The position numbers and the translations under genes are program-made. The notes under the pieces are model-generated. The model did not search any database. It had not been told where the DNA came from and saw only the letters and a list, made by a program, of their open reading frames with translations. Shown here piece by piece: positions 63,085 to 64,000 of a stretch of DNA of 64,000 bases. Origin of the DNA: Alphaproteobacteria bacterium (GTDB lineage Bacteria; Pseudomonadota; Alphaproteobacteria; Elsterales; Elsteraceae); assembly GCA_004292755.1 (NCBI GenBank), contig RDXE01000040.1, positions 61,721 through 125,720 on the forward strand, given 5' to 3'. Position 1 is the first letter of the stretch, and each line of letters opens with the position of its first letter.

Positions 63085-63576
63085 TTATTTTTTTCTCGCT
63101 TCTCCCTTGCCATTAATTTGAACAATGTCACTTGGACTTTTTCCAGATATGGTGAACTCTCCTCCAAGACTGTGATTTGATTCATTTTTTTCAGACACTG
63201 CCAAGCTAAATTGATCTGGGTCAATGAGAATTTCACTAATAGAGTCTCCGCCAATCTTGACACCTTCACACTCGATCATAACCACTGCTTTGCGGATACG
63301 CACCCGGTATTGCCGCCCATCACCAACAGCAAAGATTTCCGGAAACCGCGCCACTGCGGTGATAGGCACAGCGCCACTCAGGCAGTTACTTGGACTCGAC
63401 AACTCAAGCTCCGCCAAAGCTGGTACTGGACCCTTGCGTGGTTGCAAGGGCTCCAAACCATTGCCCCCACTCTCCCCATCCAGAGCAGAGGTGGCCTCTA
63501 TCTCACTCTTAACGGTGCGATCTGTCTTGCTCACATCCTCACAATACCACCGCTCACCATCCCTTGCCAACCACAT
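63085..63576 (-). CDS. Hypothetical protein, possibly N-terminal half of a split gene
   Basis: 163 residues from ATG 63576: MWLARDGERWYCEDVSKTDR, a Ser/Glu/Gly-rich linker, then a beta-rich part (GDGRQYRVRIRKAVVMIECE, SEILIDPDQFSLAVSEKNES, GEFTISGKSPSDIVQINGKG) ending EARKK before TAA. I do not recognise the family. It is A+T-richer toward its end. The frame continues open after the TAA. It is divergent from apt, 117 bases apart. Confidence 0.55.
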   Translation of the reverse strand: MWLARDGERWYCEDVSKTDRTVKSEIEATSALDGESGGNGLEPLQPRKGPVPALAELELSSPSNCLSGAVPITAVARFPEIFAVGDGRQYRVRIRKAVVMIECEGVKIGGDSISEILIDPDQFSLAVSEKNESNHSLGGEFTISGKSPSDIVQINGKGEARKK

Positions 63577-63693
63577 CGCCCGCGCGCACCGGCCTTTTGA
63601 GCCGGGTGTTCTGATCGATAGACAGCCCCTCGCCAGGGGCGCGCGATCACGCCATGATCGGCGGCAGTCGTGCCCGGTGAGGAGGTTGGGTCC

Positions 63694-64000
63694 GTGGATC
63701 TGAAGCAGCATATCCGCCATGTTCCGGATTATCCGAAGCCCGGCATCTTGTTCTATGACATCTCCACCCTGTTGGCCCATGGTCAGGCGTGGACTGAGAC
63801 CGTGCGCCAGTTAACCCGGGCGGCGATTGATTTGAAGCCGGATGTGCTGGTCGGCATTGAAAGCCGCGGCTTCCTGGTGGCGGCACCGCTGGCAACACAA
63901 CTGGGCTGCGGCTTTGTCATGGTGCGCAAGAAGGGCAAGCTGCCCGGCGCCACCATCCAGCACGATTATGCGCTGGAATACGGCACCGACACGGTCGAGA
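63694..64000 (+). CDS. apt: Adenine phosphoribosyltransferase, N-terminal part
   Basis: Adenine salvage enzyme making AMP from adenine and PRPP. GTG 63694 has a strong GAGGAGG site (63679-63685). The visible 102 codons translate to a protein with [20 protein letters not shown], then [20 protein letters not shown] and [20 protein letters not shown], all typical Apt segments. The PRPP-binding motif near residue 120-130 lies beyond the right edge, so the gene is cut. Confidence 0.93.
   Translation, partial: MDLKQHIRHVPDYPKPGILFYDISTLLAHGQAWTETVRQLTRAAIDLKPDVLVGIESRGFLVAAPLATQLGCGFVMVRKKGKLPGATIQHDYALEYGTDTVE

Noticed and set aside
63085..63094. A-AAA-AAA heptamer directly before the TAA, considered as a programmed -1 frameshift site
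   Set aside because: The -1 frame meets a stop after three codons and the +1 frame soon after; only the zero frame is open beyond the TAA.

Overview
The window is GC-rich chromosomal DNA from a Gram-negative bacterium, most likely an alphaproteobacterium (Rhodospirillales-like is an inference). Supporting evidence: two direct-repeat SOS boxes of the alphaproteobacterial GTTC-N7-GTTC type in front of an imuA-imuB-dnaE2 mutagenesis cassette; the order yqeY-dnaG-rpoD close to greA/carB/carA; DUF484-xerC; a PAS_5-type protein; and paired methyl-accepting chemotaxis proteins. There is no rRNA operon, CRISPR array, prophage or insertion sequence. Both ends cut a gene: a type II NADH dehydrogenase at the left and adenine phosphoribosyltransferase (apt, GTG start) at the right.

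Layout. 1-3 kb: ndh end, a solitary tRNA-Ile(GAT), a PAS_5 protein, a small unknown gene and a radical SAM protein. 3-7.8 kb: a tight operon of photolyase, FAD oxidoreductase (COG2907), DUF1365 protein and Cfa-like methyltransferase, a gene set known from singlet-oxygen stress regulons. 7.9-9.5 kb: a helical-repeat plus PhyH-like dioxygenase protein. 9.5-12.8 kb (minus): a short CaiB-like protein, xerC, DUF484 and a transaldolase. 12.8-15.6 kb: priA and, convergent, ppa. 15.7-20 kb (minus): MCP, STAS protein, MCP. 20.1-25.2 kb (minus): greA, carB, carA. 25.4-27.9 kb: MFS transporter, small membrane protein and hydratase. 27.9-32.5 kb: yqeY, dnaG, rpoD.

32.7-47 kb is the most distinctive part, a probable surface-glycan or glycoprotein modification region. 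It begins with a PhyH dioxygenase, a SAM methyltransferase, a Nudix hydrolase and an FkbM methyltransferase (the last three with overlapping ends), followed by a second FkbM paralogue on the other strand. Then comes a plus-strand run: pyruvate-dehydrogenase-like E1 alpha and beta without E2 or E3, a GDP-mannose-4,6-dehydratase-like SDR, a GHMP sugar kinase, a classical SDR, an epimerase-like SDR, an RmlC-like epimerase and a second epimerase-like SDR. A convergent SPINDLY/OGT-like glycosyltransferase lies at the end of an hpf-ptsN operon. I read the E1 pair as a candidate two-carbon acyl-transfer enzyme making a branched sugar. Both epimerase-like SDRs lack the usual catalytic tyrosine.

47-61.5 kb: ptsN, hpf, a fused indolepyruvate:ferredoxin oxidoreductase-like protein, pyroglutamyl peptidase, a GST, a PaaK-like protein without an ATP loop, a Bcr/CflA-type exporter, and dnaE2-imuB-imuA under tandem SOS boxes. 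61.6-63.6 kb is a more A+T-rich patch carrying a pentapeptide plus leucine-rich-repeat protein built from 66-bp DNA repeats, and an upstream reading frame apparently broken by an in-frame TAA.
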